A DNA stretch of 64,000 bases, taken from positions 1-64,000 of the forward strand of contig WELA01006739.1 of assembly GCA_009602735.1 (NCBI GenBank), read 5' to 3'. The notes below the pieces were generated by a model that did not search any database, was not told where the DNA came from, and saw only the letters and a program-made list of their open reading frames with translations. Positions 21,028 to 34,200 of the stretch are shown here, in pieces. Source of the DNA: Mesotaenium endlicherianum (Eukaryota > Streptophyta > Zygnematophyceae > Zygnematales > Mesotaeniaceae). A program made the position numbers and the translations under genes. Every line of letters starts with the position of its first letter. Positions within the stretch are counted from its first letter, which is position 1.

Positions 21028-23780
21028 ATGGAAGGTGGCCGGCCTTTATACAACGGACTCATCAACGGGCATGGCCCAGGGATGCCTCTAGGTCCCTTTG
21101 TACCCATAGTTATTACGCCAGAGGAACGTGCTGCTCGGGCAGCCATTGAGAAGGCAGAAGCAGAGAAGCGGTTGCAGCAAGCTGAGCAGCACCTGCGCTC
21201 TGCCATTGAAGTGCTCCACAAGACCCAGAGGGAAGCGGGTGGAGGGCTGCAGCACTTCTTTCACGCCAAGCATCCCCTCTGTCAGCATGGGGATTCGTGT
21301 GTGGCAAATGCAATTGGCAGCCTGTGCCAGAGCTTTTTGCTTGCGTACGGAGTGAGGGTGGGCATCGGGGTTCTTCTGAGGGCTTTCAAGCTCGTGAGGC
21401 AGAGGCCTGTTCATTCCGTCCTTGACTTCCAGGTGAGTCAGGTGTTGGATGCCCCCCTCTGCCAGGTCGTCAGAGAGCGGGGACTGCAGCGACTCTGGTC
21501 ATGCAACAGCCCTTGCTGCTCTCTTTAATAGATCGTGTTCAAGCTATGTGCCTGAGCATGTGATCAGGAGGAAATGTCCGCCTGCATGCAGACAGAGAAG
21601 GCTGGAGAAGCTTTTGCCACCACGCTCTTCCTGGCCTTCCCCTACAGACAGCACACCACGCGCCCTGGGCTGCTGTGGGTGAAGCTTGCTTGAGCCACAC
21701 TGTGGCCACGGGGGGCCGGTGACTGACTCTCCACTTACTCTCTCTCTCTGTGTATTGGGGGGGACAGCTGCTCCTGTCGGAGAAGAACCTGATAGTGCGG
21801 GAGGAGGCGTGCAGGAACGGGCTGCTGTTTGGCGGATTTACGGGGCTCTACCACGGGATGCGCTGCTTGCTCCGAAGACTGCGGGGGAGGGAGACCCCAC
21901 TCAATAGGTGTGACGCGCTCCCACAGCCTTACGGATGGCAGCGTTTGCTGCTGCCTGTTGTCGTCATGGTGCGTCCCATCCATGCCGCACAGACGCGTGG
22001 GAGGTCTCCCCAGAGCCGCGAGAACAAACAACATGTCAGTTGCTGCAACCCCGAGTCAGGCAGAGGGCGTGCAGCTCTTGCACAGCAGCCATCTGCATCA
22101 TCCTCGGCCTCCTTCCCACTTTCAGTGCTCGTATGCCAAGTATTGGCCGTGACCCACTCACTGGAGGGAGATGGCAGCACGTGTCCCACGCGCTTGTGAG
22201 AGGACGGACAAGGCTAAGAAGCTCCTGCACTTGCAGAGCCCACTGAGCCCTGTGGAGCCCTCTCAGCCTTAGGCTGCTGCACTCTGCCTGCAACTTGCAC
22301 AGGAGGGCGGTCCTGCTGTCTGTCTGTGTCCAATCACGAGACGTTCAGCCACCACACACCGCACTGGGGAAAGGAGGGAGGGAGGGAGGGTGCGAGAGGA
22401 GGGCAAGTGATCACCTTATCTCATGTGATCCAGAGGGGGGGAGTGTATGCATCAGTTTTTTGGCAGGCTCGGTGGCGGGGTTGTCGGTGCTGGCGCTGGA
22501 CGACGCCGGCAAGCGCCGCATGTTTGCCCTCTACCTCCTCGCCAGAGTTGCCCAGGTATGCCTGCCCGCTCGCCCGCTTGCTCCCGCGACCGAAGACCCG
22601 CGCGAACCTACCTGCACGCATGTGCCTGCCTACAGCACATCCCTCCTGGTAGCCCCAAAGGTTGCCCTGGTCAGATGTCCCTGCTACGAGATGGCTCTGA
22701 CGGGGCCAGCCGAGTGTGTACTGGGGCCTCGGCCCGGGGCTTGGGCTGGGGTGCGAGGGTGCGGGGTGGGAGGGGCAGTGCGCGTTCAATTCGGCGGAGT
22801 CGGAGGGAAAGCTGGCGGTGCTGGGGGGCCACGAGCGCAAGCACGTGGACATGCTGATGTTCTGCGCGGCCACAGCGCAGATCATGTACGCGTACGTCAT
22901 GCGCCCCGAGTCGCTGCCCGAGTCCTACTGGGACTTCATCGTGCGCACGGGCCCCATGCCCAAGCCCGTCCTCCAGGTACTCGCCCCCCCCCCCTCTCCA
23001 CCTTCTCCGTTGCTCTCTTCTTGCTCCTATCTCTCTGGAGGTCATGCTCCCTTGCCTCTGCTTACCCCTCTTGTGTCAGTTTTTTTCTCTTTATACCCAT
23101 GGAGCAAGGGACCCGCATGCCTGCAGGGAGTGCGATGACGGCTTCCCTTTTTGAGCTGAGGGTCACAGCGAGCACCTCCTTGACTGGTGCGCATGCATGG
23201 CTGCTGCCCTGCTGCCACTTGTCATCGCCTCCAGTTCGTGCGGGGCTGGACTGGGCTGGGCTCTCACTGGGGGTGGGAGTCTTGGAGGGGAGGATGGGGG
23301 GGAGGGAAGAGTGAGAGAGGCAGCTGATGGCATTTCTGCACCCGTCATGTTTGTGTCTGTGGCTCTGCCTGCAGGCAGTGAGGGAGAGCTGCCGGGGCAA
23401 GATTGTGGACAGCACCTCGCTGGCAGCCGCCATGAGGCAGCGCACGAGGGCGCCACTTGGCATCGGCCCCCATCCCAGCATCATCCCGTGCTCCATCCTG
23501 CACCCGCAGAGCTCCTCGTGCGTGCGCCACAACGGCGTGGCCATGCGCGACACCTTCCAGAAGACGTTCCCGCTCTACATGTCGCTCACGCTCGTGCCCT
23601 TCGTGGTGCTCAACCTGCACAAGGTACCCACACCAGCACTCATGCACACACACACACACACGCGCGCGCCCTTACATGCACACATGCACGCAGATACACA
23701 TGCATGCAGACACCCGCTCACACACACACTCGCTCCTGCACTTGCACACATAAACATACAATTGCACACACACACACATA

Positions 23781-23813
<33 letters not shown>

Positions 23814-25879
23814 GCACGCTTGCCCCCACCCACATACGCACACACATACACGCGTAAGCGCGCGCATACCCACACGCGCATACACGCGTACACGAATACG
23901 CCCATGCGTACACGTGCGCATGCGCATATGCACAGACACGCACAGTCTGTATGCGCATATCACTGCTGCTGTTTGCTTGGCCCAGCTGCCAGTGCCTGCT
24001 CCGGCGCCTGCATATCAGGGCCCAGGCCCCTCCCTGGGTGGGGTGAGGGCATTGGATTCCTCGCTTGCCTGCATGTGGCTGCGGTTGATGACCTGGGTCA
24101 TGTGCGTGGACGGGGAGGGGAGTGCGTGCAGTTCATGCAGGCGCCGCTGAAGACGGCGGCCAATGCCACCAAGAGCGCCGTGCGCTCCACCGCCTTCATT
24201 TCCGCCTTCGTCGGCATCTACCAGGTGCGTAGGTGGGGGCCACCCTCTGCCGCTGCCGCTGCTGCTACTGGGGGATTCTGCTCCTCTGCTTGGCGCTCTG
24301 CTGAGGGCACGTTCTGCCGCATCCGCTCTTGCTAGAGTCACTCTCTGATGCACGTCTGCGCGGAGGGAGGTGTTGCTGGTGATGGCGGCGGTGGAAGTGC
24401 ACCTTCTGGGCCTACCCAAGAAGAGTGAGACGTTTCTCAAGGACGACAGGCAGGCGGGCGACAAGGCGGGTCCCCTCTCTCCTGTGATACGATTCCTGAC
24501 TCTGTCTGCCTGTTGCCTGCCTGCTGTGCTTGCCTTCCTGCAGGGAGTGGTGTGCCTGCAGAGGAAGGTGGCGGAGCGGGACCACAAGCTGACGTACTGG
24601 CTGGCGGGCGCCCTGGCGGGCCTGTCGGCGCTGCTGGAGAAGCCGGGGCGGCGCTCAGAGCTGGCGCTGTACACGCTGCCGCGCGCGGTGGACTCGCTGT
24701 GGTACATCCTCATCAACAAGCACCTGCTGCCCGACATCAAGTACACCGAGGTATGCACGCGCGCTCGCCTCTTTGTGTGAGTGTGTAAATGTTTGTGTGG
24801 TCGAAGGAGATGGGGTGGGGCGGGGACCTGCACCTTCTGCCAGCCTGGCCTGGCCCGCTACCTCACCTGGCTGGGCTTTACCGACCCGGCCTCTTTCTCC
24901 TTTGGGTAGCGAGTCCATCATTACAGAACTCAGTCGGCAGTAACCGGACATTTGCTGTCACATCAATCTGATTGGCTCTGAAGCCACTCATGTTGAGCTT
25001 TGAGCTAGTGGAATTGAAGTTTTGCCTTCACGACGTGTCAGAAAGTCTTATCAGGATGAAAGCATGTTGCTATGCTTGCGCTCCATGCACCAGAAATGAG
25101 AGATAGGATATGAAGGGAATTCCACCTACCTTTGAGGCTCTGGTGTGAAAAGGGTGTATTGGTCCTAGAGCGGTTGCAGAAAGTCATAAGCAATGCCATT
25201 GGCCCTGCCTGTGGCCCTGCCTGTGGCCCTGCCCCAAGAGAGTGCATCCTTCTGGCTTTGCTCGTGTTTCTTGCACTCTTGTCACTTCCGTCCGCCTGGG
25301 ACAACAAGGCAGCCGGTGCCGGCCTGTGTCAGGTAGCGTGGCGCTCTGCTTGTGCCATCCTGGCTCACATCAGAGTGGGGGTGGGAACTCCGCAGATGCT
25401 AATGTCCTCGCACGTCGTTGGTCCGAGTCCCCTCTCACTCGTTCTCGACGTTGCACGGGCGTGCGTGCGTGCGTGGGTGCGTGCAGGTGGGGCTGTTCTG
25501 CGCGTGCATGGGCGGCCTCATGTACTACCACGACAACGAGCCGGACACGGTGGCGCCGTTCGTACGCGGCATCATCACGCGCTTCCTCAGCCGGACCGGC
25601 TTCCCGCTCGCCGACCCCGCCATCGCGGGGGGGGGCTCCCTCATCTCGCCCTCCTCCTACTCCAACCTGTGGGCGCTCAACCGGCCCTCCGAGGTGTGGC
25701 CGTCCAACACAGACATGGACGCGTTTCTGCGCGAGAGCGAGGGCCTGGCGCCTGAGACCAAGGCGGCTGCGGCTGCGGCTGCAGCTTCAAAGAAGAAGGC
25801 CAAGCTGCCCGCCGCGCGTGAGGACAAGGCCAAGGAGGAGAAGAGCCCTCCTCCTGAGCTGGCCTTTCAGGGCCTGTGA
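21028..25879 (+). CDS. TMEM135-like multi-pass membrane protein
   Basis: Homologue of transmembrane protein 135, a Tim17-related membrane protein linked in animals to peroxisomes and mitochondrial dynamics. Its role in algae is not known to me. Eight exons in consistent phase: 21028-21432, 21768-21907, 22456-22555, 22779-22976, 23375-23623, 24132-24224, 24544-24750, 25487-25879 (594 residues; the human protein has 458). Family marks: CQHGDSC near residue 85, REEACRNGLLFGGFTGLYHG, AQIMYAYVMRPESLPESYW, and FPLYMSLTLVPFVVL. Two related segments, AGSVAGLSVLALDDAGKRRM (about 186) and AGALAGLSALLEKPGRRSEL, reflect the internal duplication of the family. The tail is Ala/Lys-rich. The frame is open upstream of 21028 without an ATG, so an additional 5' exon is possible. 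Exon 3 needs the acceptor at 22455, not the AG at 22466, to keep phase. Confidence 0.88.
23641..23950. repeat. CA/CG dinucleotide microsatellite in TMEM135-like intron 5
   Basis: Long alternating purine-pyrimidine stretch, mostly (CA)n with (CG)n islands around 23660-23670 and 23795-23815. It lies wholly within the intron between exons 5 and 6 and produces spurious Thr/His open frames. Alternating CG/CA tracts of this length can adopt Z-DNA. Confidence 0.9.
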
Positions 25880-28289
25880 CAGAGTGAGGGAGGTGTGAAG
25901 CCTGCATTTTTGTGGGCTTAGGGCGCCCATATTAGTTGGACATATATTCGCTCTTGGAGCGTTCTTGCCCTACCTTACATTGCTGATTGCAGCTTTGCTG
26001 CTAGCTGTGGCCTACAAAGTCCTTCCTAAGGGCTCTGTGAGGCAATTGGTGGGTGGCATTATCTTCTTTGGTGGCATCATAACAGGCACCTGACATTAGC
26101 ACGAGTGCGTGCGTGCCTTACTCGGGTCACTGTACACACAGCCTGGCACGCTTATTATTCCCTCTATGTATTTTCCAGCACTTTGAATGGTTGAAAGGTT
26201 TTTTCATATTTGTTAGGCGTGCCCAGAGTGTCCTCTTTTTTTCTTCAAACTGCTTCCTAACATGCAAAAACATCGCATAAAAGTTTGCCTAGCCAGGAAG
26301 GTGGCTCTCTTAAGTTTGCAAATGCAGAAAACTGCTCTCCACAATATCTGTCTAGGTCCTGGTCATTAAGATGCTACACTAAACATGTGCAGTGACAATT
26401 GTACCATCGTAAAGGAGAGTTGTCCATGTTTAAAGTCCATTTTCCAACTTCGACTCTCTTCAAGAGACAATGAGAAGAGTTGGGTACATGTGGAGAACCA
26501 AACATAGTTGCTGTTTGTCCTTAAAACACCGAGTAAAGAGAGTTTCATTATTTAATGGTGCATCAAAGAGGCACCCCTCATGTGCGACTTGCATGGAGAG
26601 CGTCTCCACCTCCCTCTGTGGTGCATTACGATTGCCGTGAAGGGCGGGTTATATTTGGGAAGGGTTACTTTGATAAAGGGGGTCCGTTGAGAAGGTTTCC
26701 CAATGTTCGCCAATCTTTGTGGAACCTGCGAGGGTTGAGCGTAATTGTTCAATGAAATGTGCGTACCTTGGGGTGCTCTCATAAGCGGCCATGGTGGGGT
26801 CTTGCCTAGCATTTGGTCAAGTAATCAACTATAGACGGCACTATTAAGACGCCGGGGATGGACGAGCAGAAGAAGTTGTGGGTGGGCTCAGGTGGGCGTG
26901 CGTCGTAGCCATGACTGCTCTTCATGAGGGTACGTCGGCAAGAGGTGCTATGAGGATGGAGAAGAGGCCGTGAGCTAGGCAGAGGATTTCTTGGGGCTCC
27001 GCCGCCGTTCGGTCTGCGGAACATGCGCGGTAGTTGCGGGCTCTCACGATTTGAAACCCATCTTCAATGAAAAGAGTGCAATTGAATATTCATTTTTTAT
27101 CTGCATAAGTCACGTGTTCTATTTTAAGATACCTATTCGACTTATATAAACCATTGTGGAGGTCCGTTCAACTTGAAGAGATTGTAAGAGTTCGTTTACT
27201 GGGGGGCCTAATTAACTCGTTCCATGCGCAAAGACAGCTATGCTGAACTGGAAATAGAATGTAAGAAACTCGAGTACATATACGAGAGCCTAGTTTAAGC
27301 TAAGGAAGCAAGCGGTTGGGAGTGATTGGAGGTTTGGAACAGGCTTGGAACTTGTTGGAAGTATGGAAATGTCAAGGGCGGGGCGGACCTGATCTCGACT
27401 GGAGAGGGCTGGGAGAGGGTTGTGCGGATAGGACGGTGGACCCCGTCGTCGAGTCCCGAGTCCCGACTCCCGACTCCCGAGCAGTCCCGAGTCCCGTTCA
27501 ACCGTGACCTGGAAGGTAATCAGGATACGACGTCATATGACGTTATATGGGAATGTATGGGAACGAGGCCAACGATGCTGACGCTTCGTTAGCCAATCGT
27601 GCCCGAACCAGGTTGCCTGAGGTTGCCAAGTCCGCAAGAATGCCTGATAGATTACGAAGTCTTTGACTCCCGTTCACCCTACAAATTTCTCCATAATGGC
27701 AGTGCGCATGACTGCGTCTCTGCGTTTTGCGAGCCAGCTATTGCATGCCTGGTACAAGCCATATGAAGCACCTGCATGCATGACCTGCACTTCAATTCTG
27801 AAGCAAGCTTGCATAATGAGACCTTGAGGGGATGCATGCAAGCTCCCTATAGCTCGGAGTGTGATCCTGCAGCAAAGGCGGATTCAATGGTTCAATGGAA
27901 ATAGAGCGTGTTTGCGGGTCTTTTGGAAACTCATGTGCCGAAGACGCATTTGGAACATGGTAATTGTCGTTCTGCTCTTTGTCGTCACAAGTGACGGGGA
28001 TGCACAGTGTGCAGTACTTTGATGCCCTAGACGTAGAACCTCGTCTTTGCGTTAAAAGACGCGGGATATACCGCCAAGACTTTCCCCCCTGATATCGTTT
28101 GTGGAGTTCAAAAGTTGGGACAATACGCACCAAGGAAGACGTTGTGTACAATTACTCGAAAGTAGGTTCCATACTTTGAAAAGGAAGGGGAGCTACATCG
28201 CCTCCGGGTACCTGACGGCTTACATCTTTGAGACTTTGTTTCGGGCGGGGGAAGGGGCCGAACAAACGTTGCAAAGCATTCCGGCCACC
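25880..28289. other. Intergenic region with short heptamer repeats
   Basis: No gene supported. 27447-27497 consists of about six imperfect heptamers, CCCGAGT/CCCGACT. 27530-27543 is a perfect 14-base palindrome, ACGTCATATGACGT, containing two TGACGT half-sites of the type bound by bZIP factors. It lies about 750 bp before the CABIN1-like start, so any regulatory role is a guess. Confidence 0.45.
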
Positions 28290-31200
28290 ATGGTAAAGGC
28301 AAAAGAGGCCGCTACTTTGATGACTGCTTCTCTACTGAATCACGCCTTAAGCCGCCGGTCTGTTTCAGAGGTTTTCCTGTGCCAGTTCAGTCAGAATGCG
28401 GTAGATGTATGGGCTACTCTTACTGGTGATCTTTGGTTTTGACAGTTCTCAATATCGGCAATCAATGACGATGACACCAGGAGCCAACTGGAGCCTCTTG
28501 GCCCGACCAAAGAAGCCCAGGTGAGTGAAATATCTGTTCCATACTGACTCATCTGTGTATTAGCTTGAGAGAGGAGCTGGCTCCCGAGCTTTATCCGCCA
28601 GACTTATGTACTATTTGTTTGTCGAGAGTAAACAGAAGTAATGGAACTGGTTGGACTTGCTCGTTTCTTTTGAAACGAGAAAGAGGCGAGACATACGACA
28701 GGTGCAAAAGATGAGCCTGCGATGCCCTTGGGTCAAGTAGGTGTTTGCCGGCTCACAAAAGCGCTGCAAGTTTACCATGAGCGCAGTGAGTATATGAGTC
28801 GTACTCTCTTGCCCTAATTCAGGAAGCTCTTGCGTCTGCGGGGAGGAGGGGACGGAGCGCAGGAGGCCAAGCTCATGCAGAAGTATCAAGACGCTCTGCT
28901 GCACATTCACAGGAAAGAGCATGACGTGGCGCGCACCTTGCTGGAAGCCATCCTGCACGGCACAGCGACGGCATCGACGCCCGAACAGGAGGTGCGTGAG
29001 GGTTACCATCAGCGGGCACCTGCCGGTTGCTCTGGGGCATATCTCTCTGGGACCATAAGCTAAAGACAGTCAAAGATCGCCACCTGTGCCCGGCTGGTCT
29101 TGGAGCTCTTGTTGGAAAGGCTCGTCGACATTTTTCCCTCAGTGCCCAGGTGCGCCTTGCGCCAAATTCGAAGTGCTGGAGCATGCTGGCGCAGTCAGTG
29201 GATAGTTGTTGCTGCAGAAGCCTTGAAAGAAAAGGAAGTTATTCAGAGGGAGCAAAGGGGTTGGGGGGGGGGGAGGGTGGCGAGAGAAGCATGGAAGAAC
29301 AATGCGCACAGCAGAGAGGGAGCAAGCCGGGCCAGGCTGGGTGGGGGGCGGCCTGTAGCCACAAAAGATCTCAGTGGTCTGCTCCAGTCCCCCTTGCCCT
29401 CTGGCCGGTTGCTGTCCATGCATGTGAATATCGGGGCTGGATTTCCGACACCAGTCTACGGGCAAGAAGGGGAGGAAGGGACGGGCACCCACCTGCCCAC
29501 ACTCCAAAGGCAGCGGAGCTGCAGATGGTGTCAGCTGCAGCAGCTGATGGTTATGCGGCCCCCCTCCTCCTGTCCCCTCCAGTCCTGGCTTTGATCCCTC
29601 CTGCGCACCACTCTCTCTCCCTCTCACTCACAGGCTGCGTAAGTGGGGTGAGAGGAACCTCCATGATCAGACTGGGGCACATAAATTGACCCCCTTTCTC
29701 ATAGGCCGGCCTCTTCTTCTCTGGCTGTCAATGCCCACATAGTAGCACTCGTCACAGGTTTGCGAAAGAGAAGTGGGGAAGGGTGGGAGAACAGAGTACT
29801 TTGTCAGAGACTTGATACGTGGTGCTGTCACATACCAGACCCCGTTCTCTTACCAGGAGGCTGCAGCACATTCCCCTTTCCTTTTGATTGCATGCCTGAA
29901 GTGTACGACGGCCCCATGGATGTGGCCGCTTATGTGTGGTAGAAGAGTTAGGCCAGGGGCGGACATGCTCCTGAGGGGCTTGCGGGCGGGCAACAGGAGG
30001 ACATGCCCCTTGAATGCACCCGGGGTTCAAGGCTTAGGGGCGTCTGAGGAGGTTCAGGGTCTATCGGGGCTTAAGGGAAGAGTGCGTTGCCTGGGGCAGC
30101 TCTGGCGAGCTCTAGCAGCCTGCCTGCAAAACACTGCTGCTGGCTGCCTGGCATGTATGTGCCTGCACCTCCTGGCTGCACCAGTTCTGACAGCGAGCAT
30201 GTCGAATGGGCCCCTGGGGTGATGCAGGCGGAGGGGCGACAGCCCCACAACAGCAGCAGCTCCATGCTGCAGCTCAGGTACTCTCTCCCCTTTGGCCTCC
30301 TGCTGCAGCCCTCCCTGGCCTGGAGTGGCTGTCTGCTAGCCGTGGGGAAATGCGCTGTGTTGTCCCCAACGACAAGGGCATGTTACGCACTGTTGGAGGG
30401 TGCATGCCTGTAGTTCCTGTGCCAGCCGGTTGAGCAGCCTTTCGGGTGTCTCTTTCTGCCAATCTGGTGGCCTTCCCACTCCCACTTCTGGCAGACCAGT
30501 ACCTCGGGCGTTGGGAGCAGGCACGCATGCTGTGCGTGCGACGCTTCGGAACAAGAGCTAGCGGGTAGCTGTTGGAGCACGGCCCATATCAGCATCAGCA
30601 TGTGACGAGACGGGACGAGGGTGCGGGAAATCGTCGGCGGTGTGGACAGGTACCTGTCGTTGAAGAACCTGGGCGAGCTACTGGCAAAGCTGGACAGGTG
30701 TCACGCCAGCGATGCCATCCGCTACTATCTGCAAGCAGCGGCCATGGACGACCGCGATGTGGTCCTCTGGCACCGCCTGGGAGTGCTGGCCTGCAGGGAG
30801 CGCCACCTGGCAATAGCCCGGCGCGCGTTCGAGAAAGGCCTGCAGTGCAGCCCTCGTCACTGTGGGTGCTTTACCCTCCCTTTGATGGCGCATGTGTGTG
30901 TGTGTGTGTGTTCAAGTACTCTTCTGGCACCCCCCTTTTTTTGTAGTGAGTGGGGGCCGTGGGCTTGCCGCAACTCAAAGCCAGTGCCTGTAAGAGAAAG
31001 AAGAATCAGGGTTTGAGAGAGTGAGCACTGGTGACAGTAGGAGCAGCAGCTGAGAATGATGCTGATACTGATGCTGATACCGAGGATGCACGTGGGTGAT
31101 GCGGGGATGATGACACGGCAGGGGGGTGCCTGCAGAAGCTGTTGGAGGTGCTGCTGGCCGTGGGTGACGAGCGCGCGTGCGGCACCCTCGTCAGCCACAT

Positions 31201-34200
31201 GCTGCTCCTGGATCCTTCGCACTCACGGGCCAGCCAAGTGGCACAAGCCCTGCAAGGCCCTCCTGCGGACCTGGAGCTTCCATCTGGCATTCGCTTGCTG
31301 CCGATGCCAACACTCTCGCATGAGCAGCTGCAGCAGCAGCAGCTGGCGCAGTACGAGAAGGTTTGCCCATCTGGAAGTAATGGGGAGCATCTGCTGGGCG
31401 GCAGTGACGCGCTGGTGGAGCCTGATGCCGGCTGGCACGAAGTGGTGCCTGGGAGCGGCAGGCAGAAGCTGAGGAAGAGGGTGTGTGCGGGAAGGCGACC
31501 GTTTGACTTGCTGGAGCCCAGGTTGGGTGCTCAAAGTCAACGCCCTGGCAGCAGCAGCAGCAACAGCCCCCCAGCAGCGCCAGGTGTGCAAGAGGTGCAA
31601 GTGAAGTGTGCGCAGGGCCTCCTGAGCTGGGCCGCGCTCTCAGAGGCTGTGCTGGCAACCACAGCCACTGGAGGGCCTTCCGCCGTGAAGTGCGTGAGGT
31701 TCTCAGTGCAAAGCGCGGGGGAAGCTGGCAGTGGTGCAGCAGCACCTGGCACCGCCGGGCACGCTGACGGACATGCTGCTGTTGGTGGTGACGCCAGCAG
31801 AGGGCAAGCAGCAGGAGGAGTCACTCCTTCTTCTGGCGGCATGCAGGGCCGAGCAGCAGCAGCAGGGGCAGGCGCAGGCGGGAGCAGAGCGCGTCACAGC
31901 CAGGCTTTGGCGGAGGAGAGTGGGCGTGCACCCCCCAAGGCAGCAGATGCGGAGCCGGGGCACTGTCATCATCCTTCAGCTGCTCCGGAGGCTCCATTGA
32001 CCTTCCCCGCTGAGCTGGGGGTTGATACACCTGTGAGTTTTAGTGTAAGGGCAAGGGGGGAGAGGGAGGGGGAAGGGGAGGGCGAGGAGGGGTTCCACTT
32101 GAGTTGGGGAGCTCTCTGTGCCCCTGCCCACTCAAGGGGAGGTGATTTGCACCCGCCTGGCAAAAAAGACCCGCCTGGCTTCAGTGCAGCACAAGATCCA
32201 GGTGCCAGGTCAGCAGCCGGGCTCATGCAGTCCCTCAGAGGCTCAGAGCAAGTGGGAGAGGTTGGGGGGACACACAGGCCCGCAGCAGCAGCAGCAGGAG
32301 CAGCAGCAGGAGCAACAGGAACAGGTGGCAAAGAGGAGCTACCTGTGGAGATCTTGCCAGAAGGGGAAAGCACGCCACAAACGGCAGTCGGCACACGTGA
32401 TGGGGGAGCTGTTGAGCTGGCTGCTGCAGAAGGAGCAGCCCTGAGCGAGGTGGAGGTGCCAGATGGCGGGCGCGCACCAAGTGAGCTCAAGGAGAACAAG
32501 AGAGGGGGACAGGCGGGAGAGGGTGTGGAGCAGGAGCTGCAACAGCAGCAGCAGGACAAGAAGGTGGCTAGGACCCGGCTGCAGATTCGGAGTGCAGAGG
32601 AGCAGCAGCAGCAGCAGCAGGAGAACCCCGGAGAGGGTGCGGAGGCCCACGGTCATGGGTATGGGCATGCACATGCGCGTAGACGCACGCGGGGTGGGGA
32701 GGGGGAGGAGGGGGAGGAGGAGGAGGGCGTGAGCGGGAGGCTCTTGCGCTTTGTGCTCAGCCTGCAGCAGCAGCAGCAGCAGGTCCCGCCTGCAGAGAGT
32801 GGAGGGGGCTCGCAGCTAGCTGGTAAACCAGCAGCACCCCTGGCAAGAGCAGCCGGCGAAGAGGGAGGTCAAGCTGCGGCTGCTCCTCTGGAGGCTGAGG
32901 CGGAGGCTGAAGCCGAGGCAGTGCGCGGCTTTCAGGAGGAGTACGGCCACGGCCGCAACTCGGGCGCGGGGCACGTGGTGGCTGCTCTTTTGGAGCATCT
33001 CTCGCACCTCTGCTGCTTCTGCTGCTGCACCTCCCAGGCAGGGCTCAGCGCACCCCGGTCCCCTGCGCTCCCCTGCAGGTTCCCGAGCACCGCAACCGTG
33101 CTGGCCCTGGAGAGGTGGATGGGTGCAGACAGCGCCACCTGGAGTCCTGGCTGCAGCCTGTTTCTGGCTGAAGCGCACCTGGACCAGCTGCAGGCGCGGG
33201 CGCAGGAAGCCGGGGAGCACGAGATGGCGTGCAGTGTGCTGCTGTGCAAGGCCATGGAGTGGGCGGCCATGCACGCTGTCGATGCGGCTGCTGCTGCCTC
33301 ACTGCTGCCTCCCCTCACTCTCTCTCTGGATCAGGCGGGGGCCCCATCAGCAGAGGAAACATCAGAAAGGGCTGGCAACGCTGAATATTTTGCTGAGTGG
33401 CAGTTCTGGGCTCGCTTCCACTGGGCAAGCGGCAGGCTGGCGCTGAGGCAAGGCCAGTTTGAGCTGGGAAGCCGCCACTTGCAGGAGTGTGCCGCCACCT
33501 TGCAGGCGGCAGAAGACAGCACACTGAGGCCCGACTCCAACAGCCCACCCCTGCCTACGGGCATGGGCGGCGCACACTTGCATGTCGACGGAGCGGGCAG
33601 TCTCCCACCTGGGTGGCAGGAGTGGCAGCAGCAGCAGCAGCAGGCGGAGGAGAAAGATGAGCAAGCGACAGATGCGCACCCCAGGGAGGCCGTGGGAGGG
33701 GCAGTGCCCGGGGGCAAAGCCCGAGAGCGACAGCTGGTGCTGCATCTGGGGCACTGCTGCACGGACAACGTGCTCTCCAGGGGCGCCATCCGCCAGAGGC
33801 TGCACGACATCCAGGTGGAGCTGCTGGTGTGCGAGAGAGCGCCGGCCATGCTGGCGGCCGGCCACTTTCACGCCTTGGTGGAGCTGCTGGCCCCCATCCT
33901 GCTGCCGGAAACCGGGCGGAATCTAGAGGAGGTGGAGGAGGAGAAGAAGCAGTCACAGTCACGTGCCGTCTCAGTCCATACGAGGCCAACGCAAGAGCCC
34001 GGGCCTTGGGCGGCCGCGGCTACAGCGCCACCACTTGACAGGGCAGCTGGAGCCTCCTCTCTCCTTGGTGCCGATGTGGCGGCGGCAGTAGTGGTGCCGG
34101 AAGAAGGGTCAAGCCAGCTGGTGGGCCTGCGGACGCTTCTGGAGGCATGTCAGCGGGTGGGGACCAGGGGCGCTGCTGCTGGCTTTGCGCTGACATGTCA

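Noticed and set aside
21935-22293. Extra TMEM135-like exon between exons 2 and 3
   Set aside because: An acceptor at 22455 joins exon 2 to exon 3 in phase and gives a continuous family match, so no extra exon is needed.
23327-23963. Long Thr/His- or Cys/Val-rich open frames on both strands
   Set aside because: They are translations of the CA/CG microsatellite inside a TMEM135-like intron.
27295-27592. Pro/Ser-rich open frames
   Set aside because: They are produced by the CCCGAGT/CCCGACT heptamer repeats.
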